DNA of 29,343 nt, from NCBI RefSeq assembly GCF_947253225.1, contig NZ_CAMXYR010000018.1:1-29343 (forward strand), written 5' to 3'. This document shows, piece by piece, positions 6,849 through 17,200 of the stretch. The notes under the pieces are model-generated. The model saw only the letters and a list, made by a program, of their open reading frames with translations. It had not been told where the DNA came from and made no database searches. Numbering within the stretch: position 1 is the first letter of the stretch; every line of letters begins with the position of its first letter. The DNA is from an uncultured Anaerococcus sp. GTDB lineage: Bacteria; Bacillota; Clostridia; Tissierellales; Peptoniphilaceae. A program made the position numbers and the translations under genes.

Positions 6849-8369
6849 ATGGGTCAAACTACAATAATGCTGATGCTCATAACCATTATATCCAAGATAT
6901 TTGGGTTTTTGAGAGAAGCAGTAATGGCTTCCTACATAGGAGCAAGTGATTTAAAAAGTATATACACAACTGCCAACACCCTACCAGTTGTCATAGCAAA
7001 CTTTGTCGCAGTTGGGATTATTTCAGGCTTTATCCCAATTTATAATAAGGCGAAAAATGAAGAAGGCGAACTTGCAGCTGAGGAATTTACATCAAATGTC
7101 CTCAATATCTTGATGGTATTTGCTGCTATAGCTGTTGTTCTAGGGATAATCTTGGCTAGACCATTTTCCAAAATTTTATCTCCAGATCTTTCTGGTCAAT
7201 CCCTAGATCTTGCAACAAACTACACAAGGATAATGATGTTTGCAGTTTTTGCCTATCTTTATTCGGCAGTTTTTAGAGGTTACTTGAACCTGAAGGGCAA
7301 CTTCTTCGATCCTGCCATCACAGGCGTTATTATGAACATTATAATTATAGGCTTTACTATTCTTACAGGTCTTACCCAAAATCCTTACTACCTAATTATA
7401 GGCGCTCTCTTGGGCAATAGTCTCCAATACATCCTATTTCCTAGAGCTGCTAGAAAGCTAGGCTACAAGCACAGGAGAATCTTAGACATCCACAATAAGT
7501 ATGTAAGAAATCTTATGCTTATAGCTATTCCGATTATTATTTCATCTGCTGCGGGCGAACTTTCAATAATAGTTGATAACTCCATGGCATCAGCCTTTTT
7601 TGGAAAGGCAGCCATCAGCAAGTTCTTCTATTCAAAGACAATGCTTACCCTAATCACAGGTATCATAACTATATCTGTAACCACAGCCCTATTTCCAAAA
7701 ATTGCAGAGCTTGGTCAAGCAGGAAAAATTGATGAAATGAAGCAAAGAATAAGCTCTTCTGTTGTTTCTACTATGCTTCTAATAATACCAGCAAGTATAG
7801 GAATGGCAGTTCTTGCCGAGCCAGCTGTTTCAGTTGTCTTTGAGAGAAATGCCTTCACCAGCCAAGATACTGTAATAGTCGCAGCCTTGATTGCTGCCTA
7901 TGCTCCAAATAATATCTTCATATCAGTAATGGATGTTGTCGATAGAGGTTTTTACGCAGTAGGTGATTCCAAAACTCCTGTAATAGTTGTCTTGATCCAA
8001 CAAAGTGTAAATATCATCTTTAACTTCGTCATGATTAAATTATTCGGCATGGTGGGTCTTGCTTATTCAACAGTCCTAGCCTCCTTTGTCGGAATGATTT
8101 TGATGATTTATAAATTTAGAAAAAACTTTGGATCTATCAACTTCAAGGCTTCTCTTATTTCAATAATTAAAATATCAGTAGCCACAGCAATTATGGCAGT
8201 AGTTGCAAGCTTTACCAACAACTTCTTCCAAGGTCTATGTCCAAAAATTCTTGCCTTGTTTGTAGCAATCATAGTCGCTATGCTTGTCTATGGTGGACTT
8301 GTAATTTTCGCAAGAATCCCAGAAGTAATGGAAATGATTAATACTATCTACCACAAGTTCAAAAAATAA
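6849..8369 (+). CDS. murJ: lipid II flippase MurJ
   Basis: The 506-residue protein is a MOP-superfamily flippase of the MurJ/MviN family, with about 14 hydrophobic helices. The N-terminal ISKIFGFLREAVMASYIG (residues 14-31) contains the family signature with the conserved Arg-Glu. Further family-like stretches are YLNLKGNFFDPAITGVIMNI (residues 142-161) and the Asp and Arg-bearing VVDRGFYAVGDSKTP. MurJ moves lipid II across the membrane for peptidoglycan synthesis. Length is normal for the family and the start has AGAGAGG 5 bases upstream. It has its own promoter and terminator, so it is probably a single-gene transcript, lying 66 bases after the ABC pair. Another polysaccharide flippase of the same superfamily is possible but less likely given the N-terminal motif. 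Confidence 0.9.
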   Translation: MGQTTIMLMLITIISKIFGFLREAVMASYIGASDLKSIYTTANTLPVVIANFVAVGIISGFIPIYNKAKNEEGELAAEEFTSNVLNILMVFAAIAVVLGIILARPFSKILSPDLSGQSLDLATNYTRIMMFAVFAYLYSAVFRGYLNLKGNFFDPAITGVIMNIIIIGFTILTGLTQNPYYLIIGALLGNSLQYILFPRAARKLGYKHRRILDIHNKYVRNLMLIAIPIIISSAAGELSIIVDNSMASAFFGKAAISKFFYSKTMLTLITGIITISVTTALFPKIAELGQAGKIDEMKQRISSSVVSTMLLIIPASIGMAVLAEPAVSVVFERNAFTSQDTVIVAALIAAYAPNNIFISVMDVVDRGFYAVGDSKTPVIVVLIQQSVNIIFNFVMIKLFGMVGLAYSTVLASFVGMILMIYKFRKNFGSINFKASLISIIKISVATAIMAVVASFTNNFFQGLCPKILALFVAIIVAMLVYGGLVIFARIPEVMEMINTIYHKFKK

Positions 8370-8377
8370 CTTAGCCT

Positions 8378-8410
8378 ATACCAGATTGTCGACCAGTCTG
8401 GTATTTTTTT
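8378..8410 (+). terminator. rho-independent terminator after murJ
   Basis: The arms ATACCAGA (8378-8385) and TCTGGTAT (8397-8404) form an 8-bp stem with an 11-base loop, followed by seven T (8404-8410). Confidence 0.85.
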
Positions 8411-8429
8411 GTCCATGCATAAAGAGTGA

Positions 8430-8460
8430 ATGTAAAAGAAAAAAGCAGGTAAGCCTGCTT
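8430..8460 (-). terminator. rho-independent terminator of the AAA+/VWA operon
   Basis: On the minus strand the arms AAGCAGG and CCTGCTT (8454-8460 and 8443-8449) form a 7-bp stem with a 4-base loop, followed by TTTT-C-TTTT. The hairpin begins within the stop codon of the VWA gene. It faces the murJ terminator, so the two converging units are each closed. Confidence 0.85.
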
Positions 8461-10189
8461 ATAGTAAAATCTGATTCTTCATAAATATGGACACTATTTT
8501 GGAGAAGTTCTCAAGATTGGTTATCCTACAAAAATCAGTATTATAAATCAACTTGGCATTTTCCACATCTTCTTCTTCACCAGTAAAGACCCCTAAGATT
8601 GATATGTTATTCTCCTTTAGCCTTCTCACTTCCTTGGCTGTATCCTTTACTGCATTATCATCAACATATTGATCCTTGTCCAAAAGTTTGACCGTATTTA
8701 TATTAGACCTCTTATCGTGAGGCTTGCCATCAGATAGGACAAGAACAATATTTTTTGTATTTTCATCATCATTTTTGATAAGCTCGTTAATAGTTCTAAA
8801 GGCTAGGCCATCCCTGTTTGACCCTGAGGCAAAAAAATTAAAAATCTTGTCGTTGTTGTGCTTTTCGTCATAGTCCCTATAGATATTAAAGACTGTAAAA
8901 TCTCTTAGGGTAGAAAAACTCATCACCCTAATAGGAATGTTCAAAGCATCCATTGCCTTCTCTATTATATAGGCCTCGTTGGCAACCATAGCTTGGCGAC
9001 CTATTTGGCTTGCTGACCCATCAAGGAGAAGATCGACCCTAAATTTAGTTATATCATCGCTCTCTTCATTGGCAAAAACATTGTAATCATGGAGAACACT
9101 CGCCCTCCACGCCTTGGTCGAATCAATCGCCCCATAATTCTTGTAGACTTCGTTGTAGTCTAGGAAATTTGCTATGGAGTTTTTTATAGAAAGAGTAAGT
9201 TCGTTGATAGACCTGTTGTTAATTGCCATATTCTCCTTGATATAGGACTCGTTTTTTTCTGCCTGCTCACGCCTTCCTTTCTTATAATATCGGGCGTTTG
9301 CCTTGGTGGAATATTCTCCTCTAGTAAAATAAAGTCTTTTTCCCCCATGAACCCCCTTGGCAATCTTATGCTCGAGGGCACTCACCTTCTCTTCTGGGAG
9401 GATAGAAAGTCCGTAGAAGTCCTCGATAAATTCTGAGGAAGAATGGTAGGTATCCTCGCCCTTATTCAGGAACATGAGGTTCTTGTCATTATCTTGCGTC
9501 TTTTCTGCTAAGTATATATTGCCCGTAAACTCAGCCGACCCTATCCCAAATTGCTCGTTGATATACTCATCGGTATACTCGGACTTTGTATCATCAAGCT
9601 CGTCCTTATCTTTAAAGTCCTTGGGCTTGTTTTCCTTAACCATCTCCTTGAAGGTATCCCTGTCCTTGGCAGACCTACAAAAGCGAAAATATTTCTCGAA
9701 AAAATCATTAAGCTCATCGATAAGGTCGGTAGTCTTTGTTGTATGGATGGCAAAAAGGGCTGAGTAGATATCCCTAAAGACCTTGCCCTCAGTAATAGGC
9801 TTATCAAGTATAGAGCCATAATAGGCCTTCTCTACCTGCTCCTTGAGGTCTTTTGGATTGTGGACAAGGTATTTTGCCATAAGGTCTCTGGCATATTTTT
9901 TCCTCAAATCTCCAATCACCAGATTTTCCTTGGCAAGTTCCTTGTAGGAAATATTTTCCATTAGAATCTCGGTCATGAACTTAAAATCCTCAAAAAACAT
10001 ATTATCCTTTTTTATATAGGCAAAAAAAGAATCCAAAATCTTAAAATCAAAGGTTCTAATCTTGTAGCCCGTAATCATATTAAGGTAGATGTTATCCATT
10101 GGGTAGGATTTTTTAGGCAAAAACTTGTAGTTTTTTGCAAAATCCCAGATGATGTTGTATTGCCTAATCTTCTCTAATTGCTCATTCAT
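8459..10189 (-). CDS. VWA-domain protein, NorD/CoxE-like partner of MoxR AAA+ ATPase
   Basis: The protein has 576 residues from ATG at 10189, or 577 from a TTG at 10192. The N-terminal 330 residues are helical and charged, with an acidic low-complexity stretch at about 187-210. The C-terminal 190 residues form a von Willebrand A domain. The metal site (MIDAS) is visible as VDLLLDGSASQ (Asp391, Ser393, Ser395) and VLSDGKPHD (Asp488). This layout is that of NorD/CoxE-type proteins, which work with a MoxR/NorQ ATPase to insert metals or remodel protein complexes. The start overlaps the end of the ATPase gene by 8 bases, so the two are translationally coupled. The client is unknown: no nitric oxide reductase, CO dehydrogenase or RuBisCO gene is in the window. 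Confidence 0.85.
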   Translation of the reverse strand: MNEQLEKIRQYNIIWDFAKNYKFLPKKSYPMDNIYLNMITGYKIRTFDFKILDSFFAYIKKDNMFFEDFKFMTEILMENISYKELAKENLVIGDLRKKYARDLMAKYLVHNPKDLKEQVEKAYYGSILDKPITEGKVFRDIYSALFAIHTTKTTDLIDELNDFFEKYFRFCRSAKDRDTFKEMVKENKPKDFKDKDELDDTKSEYTDEYINEQFGIGSAEFTGNIYLAEKTQDNDKNLMFLNKGEDTYHSSSEFIEDFYGLSILPEEKVSALEHKIAKGVHGGKRLYFTRGEYSTKANARYYKKGRREQAEKNESYIKENMAINNRSINELTLSIKNSIANFLDYNEVYKNYGAIDSTKAWRASVLHDYNVFANEESDDITKFRVDLLLDGSASQIGRQAMVANEAYIIEKAMDALNIPIRVMSFSTLRDFTVFNIYRDYDEKHNNDKIFNFFASGSNRDGLAFRTINELIKNDDENTKNIVLVLSDGKPHDKRSNINTVKLLDKDQYVDDNAVKDTAKEVRRLKENNISILGVFTGEEEDVENAKLIYNTDFCRITNLENFSKIVSIFMKNQILL

Positions 10190-11087
10190 CAAAGATACTC
10201 TCAGAAATATTTGTAGGAATCTTGCTCTTTAAGGTATCTAGGACGATTTGTCTTTCAAACTCATCAAAGGACTTGTTGACAAGCCCCATCATCAAGGCTT
10301 GGTAAGGAGAAAGCCCAATCTTTATAGTTTCGATTGCTCCGAGTAGACCACGAAGGTCGACAGACTTGGTAGAAATCTCGTTATTCTCGCTCTTGGTTTG
10401 AAGACTCATAAATAAATCGATAAAGGCCTTCCTGTATTTTTCCTTTAGACTTGGGAAATTATCCCTAAGGAGCTTATCCAAATTATCCCCCGTAATGTTT
10501 GGCACATTAATAATCATAAACCTTGAAGAAAGAGCCTCATTAAGCTCTCTTGTGCCGACATAGCCGTAGTTCATTGTCGCAATAAATCTAGTATTAGGAT
10601 CGAGGGCTATCTTGTCATAACCAGAAAGGTCGATAATCCTCCTGTGGTCAAGAGTTGCGTGAAGGACGGAAATCGCCTCGTTTTTTGCCATATTTATCTC
10701 ATCCAAAATAGCAAAGCCCCCCTTCTCGCAAGCTTCTGTGATAGGCCCTTTCCTAAAAACAACCTCACCATTCTTGAAAGTATCTGCACCAATAAGGGCA
10801 GCAGAATCAGTATTAACATGGAAGGAAATGTTGTAGGAAGGTCTTTGGAAAAGATAGGAAAGATTGGACGAAAGGACGTTTTTGCCCGTAGCCTTAGCTC
10901 CAGTAAGGAGAATGTTCTTTCCAGCAAGAAGAGCAGCTATAGCCTCTTCCAAAACTTCTTTGCCATAATACTTGTACTCAGGCTTGATAACCCTATCATT
11001 ATCAGGAAGTCCATTTTCTCTTCTATATAATTCCACTTGCTTAATTAAATTTTTATCTATATTTTCTTCTTGTAAATATTTTATCAT
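10182..11087 (-). CDS. MoxR-family AAA+ ATPase (NorQ/CbbQ-like)
   Basis: The 301-residue protein has an AAA+ core: Walker A GAKATGKN (63-70), Walker B FAILDE (125-130), sensor 1 ATMN (170-173) and an Arg finger in SSRF (187-190). The stretch GGFAILDEINMAK and the following LHATLDHRR are typical of the MoxR/NorQ/CbbQ group. The last Walker A position, normally Ser or Thr for magnesium, is Asn. These ATPases form hexamers that act on a client through a VWA adaptor, here the overlapping downstream gene. The start has GAGGTG about 5 bases upstream. The gene is divergent from the giant surface protein, 205 bases away. Hexamer and adaptor roles are family knowledge; the client is unknown. Confidence 0.9.
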   Translation of the reverse strand: MIKYLQEENIDKNLIKQVELYRRENGLPDNDRVIKPEYKYYGKEVLEEAIAALLAGKNILLTGAKATGKNVLSSNLSYLFQRPSYNISFHVNTDSAALIGADTFKNGEVVFRKGPITEACEKGGFAILDEINMAKNEAISVLHATLDHRRIIDLSGYDKIALDPNTRFIATMNYGYVGTRELNEALSSRFMIINVPNITGDNLDKLLRDNFPSLKEKYRKAFIDLFMSLQTKSENNEISTKSVDLRGLLGAIETIKIGLSPYQALMMGLVNKSFDEFERQIVLDTLKSKIPTNISESIFDE

Positions 11088-11103
11088 CGTACACCTCGGC
11101 TTT

Positions 11104-11109
11104 ATTATA
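11104..11109 (-). promoter_or_regulatory. candidate -10 of the AAA+/VWA operon
   Basis: On the minus strand CTTGTATAAT ends in a perfect TATAAT (11109-11104), 17 bases upstream of the ATG at 11087. No good -35 is seen. The leader would be very short, so this is tentative. Confidence 0.3.
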
Positions 11110-11212
11110 CAAGTTAAAGAAAAAATATCACTTGCCTAGCTCAAACATTCATTTAAGAATATATATAAAACAAAAAGTCTACAAAATCATTTCTTTTATT
11201 TGTTAAATGATG

Positions 11213-11218
11213 TATAAT
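11213..11218 (+). promoter_or_regulatory. candidate -10 of the giant surface protein gene
   Basis: TATAAT at 11213-11218 (in TGTATAATG), with no clear -35. The start would be near 11225, giving a leader of roughly 68 bases that ends in AGGGAGG (11281-11287), a strong ribosome binding site 5 bases before the ATG. A second TATAAT at 11275-11280 is too close to that site to be used. Confidence 0.4.
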
Positions 11219-11292
11219 GAAAGCAAGATGACTAACGAAATGAAGCAATGAAGATAATAATATTGATATAAATTTATAATAGGGAGGAAAGT

Positions 11293-14200
11293 ATGAAAGT
11301 AACTAAGAGGATAACGGCTCTGTTGACAGCTGCTATGATAATGGCATCTAACATTGCCCCTGCCTTTGCTAGTAGCCTACAGTATGACAGTCCAAAAAAT
11401 GAAATAGTTAATGGACAATTAGGCGTTATTCCAGCAAAGCTTAAAGATGGAGAAAAAGCTGAAGACTTTATAAAAAACCCAGCTCAACCAGCAATTTACA
11501 GCTTGCGTACAGATTATTTGGTACAAAAAGGGGAGAAGTATGAAATTAACTACCAACCCTACATAGCAAGCGTAGGAGAAGCAGCAAGTCCTAAAGAACA
11601 AACTAAGGTAAATCAAAAAATAAAATTACCAGACCTTGCAGGTTATGATAAGGCCGATAATCCAAAGACATATAAAATAGATTATTCGACCATAAAAACC
11701 AAAGCAGAAGGAAACGGCAAGACTGGTGATGAGAATTATGGATATAGGTACGAGGCCAACCAAGATTTTAGATATCAGGCTATCGAAAAATATATTAAGA
11801 TCAAGAATATCTTCCAAGATATGAATGATTTTACTAAATACACTAATCCAGATGGAACTATCACTGATTCTGAAGGAAATGTAACCAACAAGGATGGAAG
11901 TGTAACCCCTAAAGACAAGGTGGAAAAAGATCATCAATATATAACCTCACAAAAAGGTAACACTGGTTCCACCATGCAAGTAAGCCCTCTGGACGAAAAG
12001 TTTAGGAGAGGCTTTGTTCCCGAATCAGATAGAATTAATATGCAAGTACCAGAAGATGCTACAAACTTCGTAGTGGAATATCGTTACAACCGTGCCCAAT
12101 ACAATGTAGTTTTTGATTGCAAAGATGGTACACCAATCCCAACTCGTACTCTATATTATGAGCAAGAAATTCCTAAAATTGATGAAAATAGTATACCTAA
12201 AAAGACCGGATGTGATTTCTTGGGATGGATGCCATCTCATGACCTAAAGTCAATAGATGGAAGAGATTTTAAAAAGGGTGAGATTATCAAGAAGACTGAT
12301 GGCAAAGCATCCCTTGATCTCGATGTCAATTTAAAGATGCCTGCTCTAGACCTTGGAACGGACGAAAATACAAGAGAAAAATTGACCTTCACAGCAGTAT
12401 GGAAGGATAAGGAAAAGGCTGATTATGCCATCCAATTCTGGGCAGAAAAGGCAGACCATGCGGATAAGGCTTCTATTTTAGATAAGTATGACTACATTGG
12501 AACTCGTGTTCATGAACCAGTTACTACAGGAAGTAAGCCAAACTTGGATACTGTACCTGTCGATAAGATAAAATTCCCAGACCTTGATGACGCTCGTTTA
12601 AGAAAGATTTGGAGAGGCGATAGGTTTAATAGGGGCAAAGATCTTTTCTTAAATAAGTTTTTTGTTTACAACAAAGACTTAACCGATAAGGAAAATGCTG
12701 ACCCTGAAAACCCAAGTGTGGTTAAGTCCGTGTCAGCTACAGGTAAGACTGTCTACAACATCTACTACGACAGACAAGTCTACGACCTATACTTTACTAA
12801 GTCCAATGCTCTACCTGCTGAAAATACTTTTTACCCTGAAATTTGGGGATATGATGAAGATCAAGGAGAGGTAGTGAAGAAGGGCGGTCCTGGCAATCCT
12901 TACCATTACAAGGCAAGGTTTAACCAGCTAATGCTTGATTGGCCAAACGACGCCATGCAAACCAAAGGCTTTAGTGAAGGCATGCAATCCTTTGGCTGGG
13001 GACCAAACTATGCTAGTCCAAATTGGCCTACTCACTTGGATACACCTCCTTATAGATTGAATGCAGATGAGTTTCTTGACATGGCAAACTACGATAAATG
13101 GGGAGGCTATACTAAAAAGATAGATAAGGGTGATGGAACAATCATAAAGTTAGATTGGTCCGATTATAAAATTCTATCCTTTGGTATAAAACAAGATAAA
13201 AACTCTATGCCACACCACATGGACTTTTGGATGGATGGCTTTAAGGATGGCGAAACAATTATCCGCTACGACCTATACAGGTATAAGGCAGATACAAATT
13301 CTGAGACTTATGCGCCTAGCTACCCAAAGGTTCAAGGCTTTACTGGTAAGAGAGCTAATGAAACACCGGAATATCTTGATTCAGATGGCATAGATGCTAA
13401 AAACGACGAGCGTGCAGATGTAACACCATTTCCTGATAAGACCTATACAGACATGTATGGAGCACGCCCTTTAGGTGAGATGAAATTTATTAAGGCTTTC
13501 TTTAATAATGGCGATGAGTTTGGCGATCCAGATGGTTGGGACGGATTTGATAAAAACGGCTACCTTAAATTTGAATACACTCGTAATAAGTACCCACTAA
13601 GGTTTAACCACGACCCATCAAAAATTAAGGGCGACAATGAGTTTAACTCAAAAAACTCTATAGATACTTTCTACGAATTTCCTCTAAAGGCTCTAAGCCC
13701 TGAAGTCGGGGATGAATATAAAAAAGATAATCCTGCTAACCTATTGGATAATCCGGAAAAGTTACAAGAATTAGAACTTACTGATTTAATATTTACAGAT
13801 CCAAAAGATGGCAAGTTAAAAGTTAAAAGACCAGATAACTTATCAGACCAAATGGTCTTTAAGGGCTGGGCATTAGACCCTGCAGGCACTAAGCTTATTT
13901 GGGAGAACCCAGGCGAAAAGATGCCTAACCACCCAGTCAACCTCTATGCTAAGTGGGGTGAGCCTGACTATAAATGGAAGGTAACTTTTGATCCAAATGG
14001 AGGAAGCCTACCAACAATTGATGAAGAAAGCCTCACCACACAGAGACAGACCATCCAAGAGGGCGACATAGGTCAAGAAGAAAAAAATACCTATGCAAGA
14101 AAAGGCTACGCAAAAGAGCCAGCCACCACAAAAGATGGTAAGCAAATCTTTACAGTTATTCAAAGGCAAAAACTTGTAAAACCTAAAAACCCAACAAGAA

Positions 14201-17200
14201 AAGGCTACGATTTTATGGGTTGGGAAGTTATTCGCTACAAAAAGAATAGCAAGGGAGAATACACAGATGAGGTTGATGATTCTTACCGCACAAAATATGG
14301 AGTGCCAGAGCTTTATACTTTCGGCAATGACGTTGTAGGTCCAATTGATCTAAAGGCTATTTGGAATCCTAATCAGAAAGTAGATGTTAAAGTCTACCAC
14401 CATTTCTTGGACAAGGATTGCAAAAACGATGTGAAAACTAAGGATATTGTAGAAACTCTTGCCAACAAGAGAACGGGCTACTATACTGCTACAGTTGCAG
14501 ATAAACAGGGTCAAAAGTGGATTCTAGCTCCTCATGACGAATTGATGGAGTCAGAAGATGCTAAAATCAAAGAAACCTATGTAAAATACAATAAGAACTT
14601 TGAATTTAACAATACTTACTTCCAAAATCAACGTATTGAACCTCTAAAGATTAAAGACCCATCCTCAGGGGCTATGATCGATAACCCTAAATACAAGGGA
14701 AATGTCTTCCATTTCTTCTATAGACCATTTAGGCAACGTGAGTACCAAGTCAACTTTATAGATGAAAGAGGAAAGGCTGAAATAGAAAAATTCTATAAGG
14801 AGCTTAAACTCGGAGATGTTGAAGCCTTAAAAAATAAACCCGAATATACCAGCGCTAGTGATGAGGAAAAGAAAGAAAAGCTCCAAGAGCTTTATAAAAA
14901 TAATAAAGATAAGTTTGAAAATAATAGGAGCAAGTTAGATAAAATTTTAGAAAAGTATAGGGTAGTAGAGCCTGAAAGTGTTATTGATGGTAACCGCCAC
15001 TATGATGCAAGAAACTACAGACCTATACCAGGTTGGAAACTGGTGAGTGCTCCTCAACAACAATTATTCTTTGATGTGAACGAAGATACCAACGAATTTA
15101 TGGGAATCAACCACACTGGTGGAGATCAAATTTTCTTCTATTATAAAGACGCAAGAGTAATTGAAGTTAAGAATCCTAAGGATAAAGTGCCAGATGGTTA
15201 TGTAAGAGTAACTTTCAAGGCAGAAGAGGGTGGATCTTTTGGCAAGGATGCCCAAGGAAAAGCCATCAAAGAAATCAATTATGATGTAATCAAGGGATTA
15301 AATTCAAACCTACTTCCCGTTCCACAAGAGCTAGTAGAAGGAAATGAGAAAGAAAAAGATAAGTATTATATAATCCCAGAACCAGGAAAGAATTTCATCA
15401 AGTGGGATAATGAAAGATTGTTGAACAAAAACACAATGATCAGTGATAACCACACATTCACTGCCTACTTCGATTGGAAGGAAATAAAGATTAACCCTCT
15501 TGTAGTTACAGAATCATTCACAGACCCTAAGGGTAAATGGACAAATGACTTTGCTCCAAGTGTTGACAAACTAAAGGGCCAGGTTAAGTGGTTTAAGAAT
15601 AAGGTCGAAGAAGACCTCCCAGCAGGGGTTGAAGTAACTTTTGCTTCTGATATAGAAAAAACTATTGCTGATTCCTTTAAGGAACTTGGCAAAGCTGATA
15701 AGGACGAACTTGTAAGAGAAGTAAAAATCCCAGCCAAGATTAAGTATGCCGACTCTTCAGAGCAAGATATAGAAATTCCTGTCAAGGTCTACAAGAATGT
15801 CTATGAAGCCCTAACAGGAACAGAAAAACCATTATTCTTATCTGAGGCTGAAAAAGCCGACTTAAAAGATGTAACTAGAAACTATGTTAAGGTAACAGTT
15901 GCTCCTACTGGAGATTTAAAATCAAAGGACAATAAGGTCTACTATGTTAATCCAAAGGCTTGGGTAGTAATTCCAGAAGTTGACGCTAAAGACAATTCTA
16001 CCTTCACCAATTGGACTTCAGACAAAGAAGCCCAAAACGAAAATGGCAAGAAAGATGGCATTTACGACTTCGCAAAACGCCATATCTTCACTGAGGATAC
16101 AGTAATTTCTCCAAGATTCTCAAAAGATGTCGAGAAAGAAGATAAGGGTAAACCTGATGTTCCTGATAGCTTTGTAAAAGTTATTGTTAGAACAACGAAC
16201 AAGGCCAAAGACCCTAGTGAAACAATTTTCTGGGTTGATCCAAGTAAGGAAGTAGCAATTCCTATGACAAATCCAGAAGGAAAAGTTGAAAAGGTTGACT
16301 TTAAAATCCTTGGTAAGAAAGATGCAACCTATGTCTTCAAACAATGGCAAATTGTAAAGAAAGGTCCTAACGATGATGATTTAGCTGATGTTGGTCCTAC
16401 AAAAATAGACCTAACAAAGCATAAGTATACTGATAAGGTTACAGTCATAGAAGCATCTTACTCACAGAAAATCGACTGGTTTAAAATATTTGAGCGAACT
16501 AAGACTGAAGAGCTTCACACACCTAAGGGCAAGGTTATTACAGACAAAGATTTGATTGATAAGATTATTCCTCAAGAAGATAAAGAGATTGATAAAATAG
16601 AAGTTATCTCAAGACCAGATCAAAATACGGTAGGAAAATCAGAAGCTAAAGTAATAATCACATATAAAGACGGCTCTACTCAAGGCTCAAAGGAAAAGCC
16701 TATAGTAATTCCTGTGGAAGTTCACGAGAACAAAGTACCAGCAAATCCAGATGGCTCAAGACCAAAAACTGCTTTGGCTAACTATGTTAAGGTAATCTTC
16801 CAAGCTGGAGAAGGTGGTTCGGTAAGTGGAAATTTGGTCTACTATGTAAGTCCAGAAGTTTCTGTCAATATGACAGATGAAGCAGATAAGGTAAGCAAAA
16901 CACCTACTGTCGGCTATACTTCTAACGGAGGAACTTGGACACCAGAGATTAAAGAAGAAAAAATCGAAAACGAAAAAACATACATCTTTAACTTCAAAAA
17001 ATCTGATGATATAGTAGAAAAAACAGATGATCCTGAGCAAAAGATTCCATCTGGCTATGTAAAAGTAACCTTCAAGACAGATGGTAATGGAAAACTAGCA
17101 GGCGATAAAGAAGAAATCACCTACTATGTAAACCCACAAGCAGGCATCAAACTTGTAGAAATTCAAGCAGGCGATAAGCAACTGGCAGTACCAAAACCGG

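Noticed and set aside
9474..9819. Frames on both strands within the VWA gene
   Set aside because: They are out-of-frame shadows of a gene with a clear domain structure and carry no recognisable motif.
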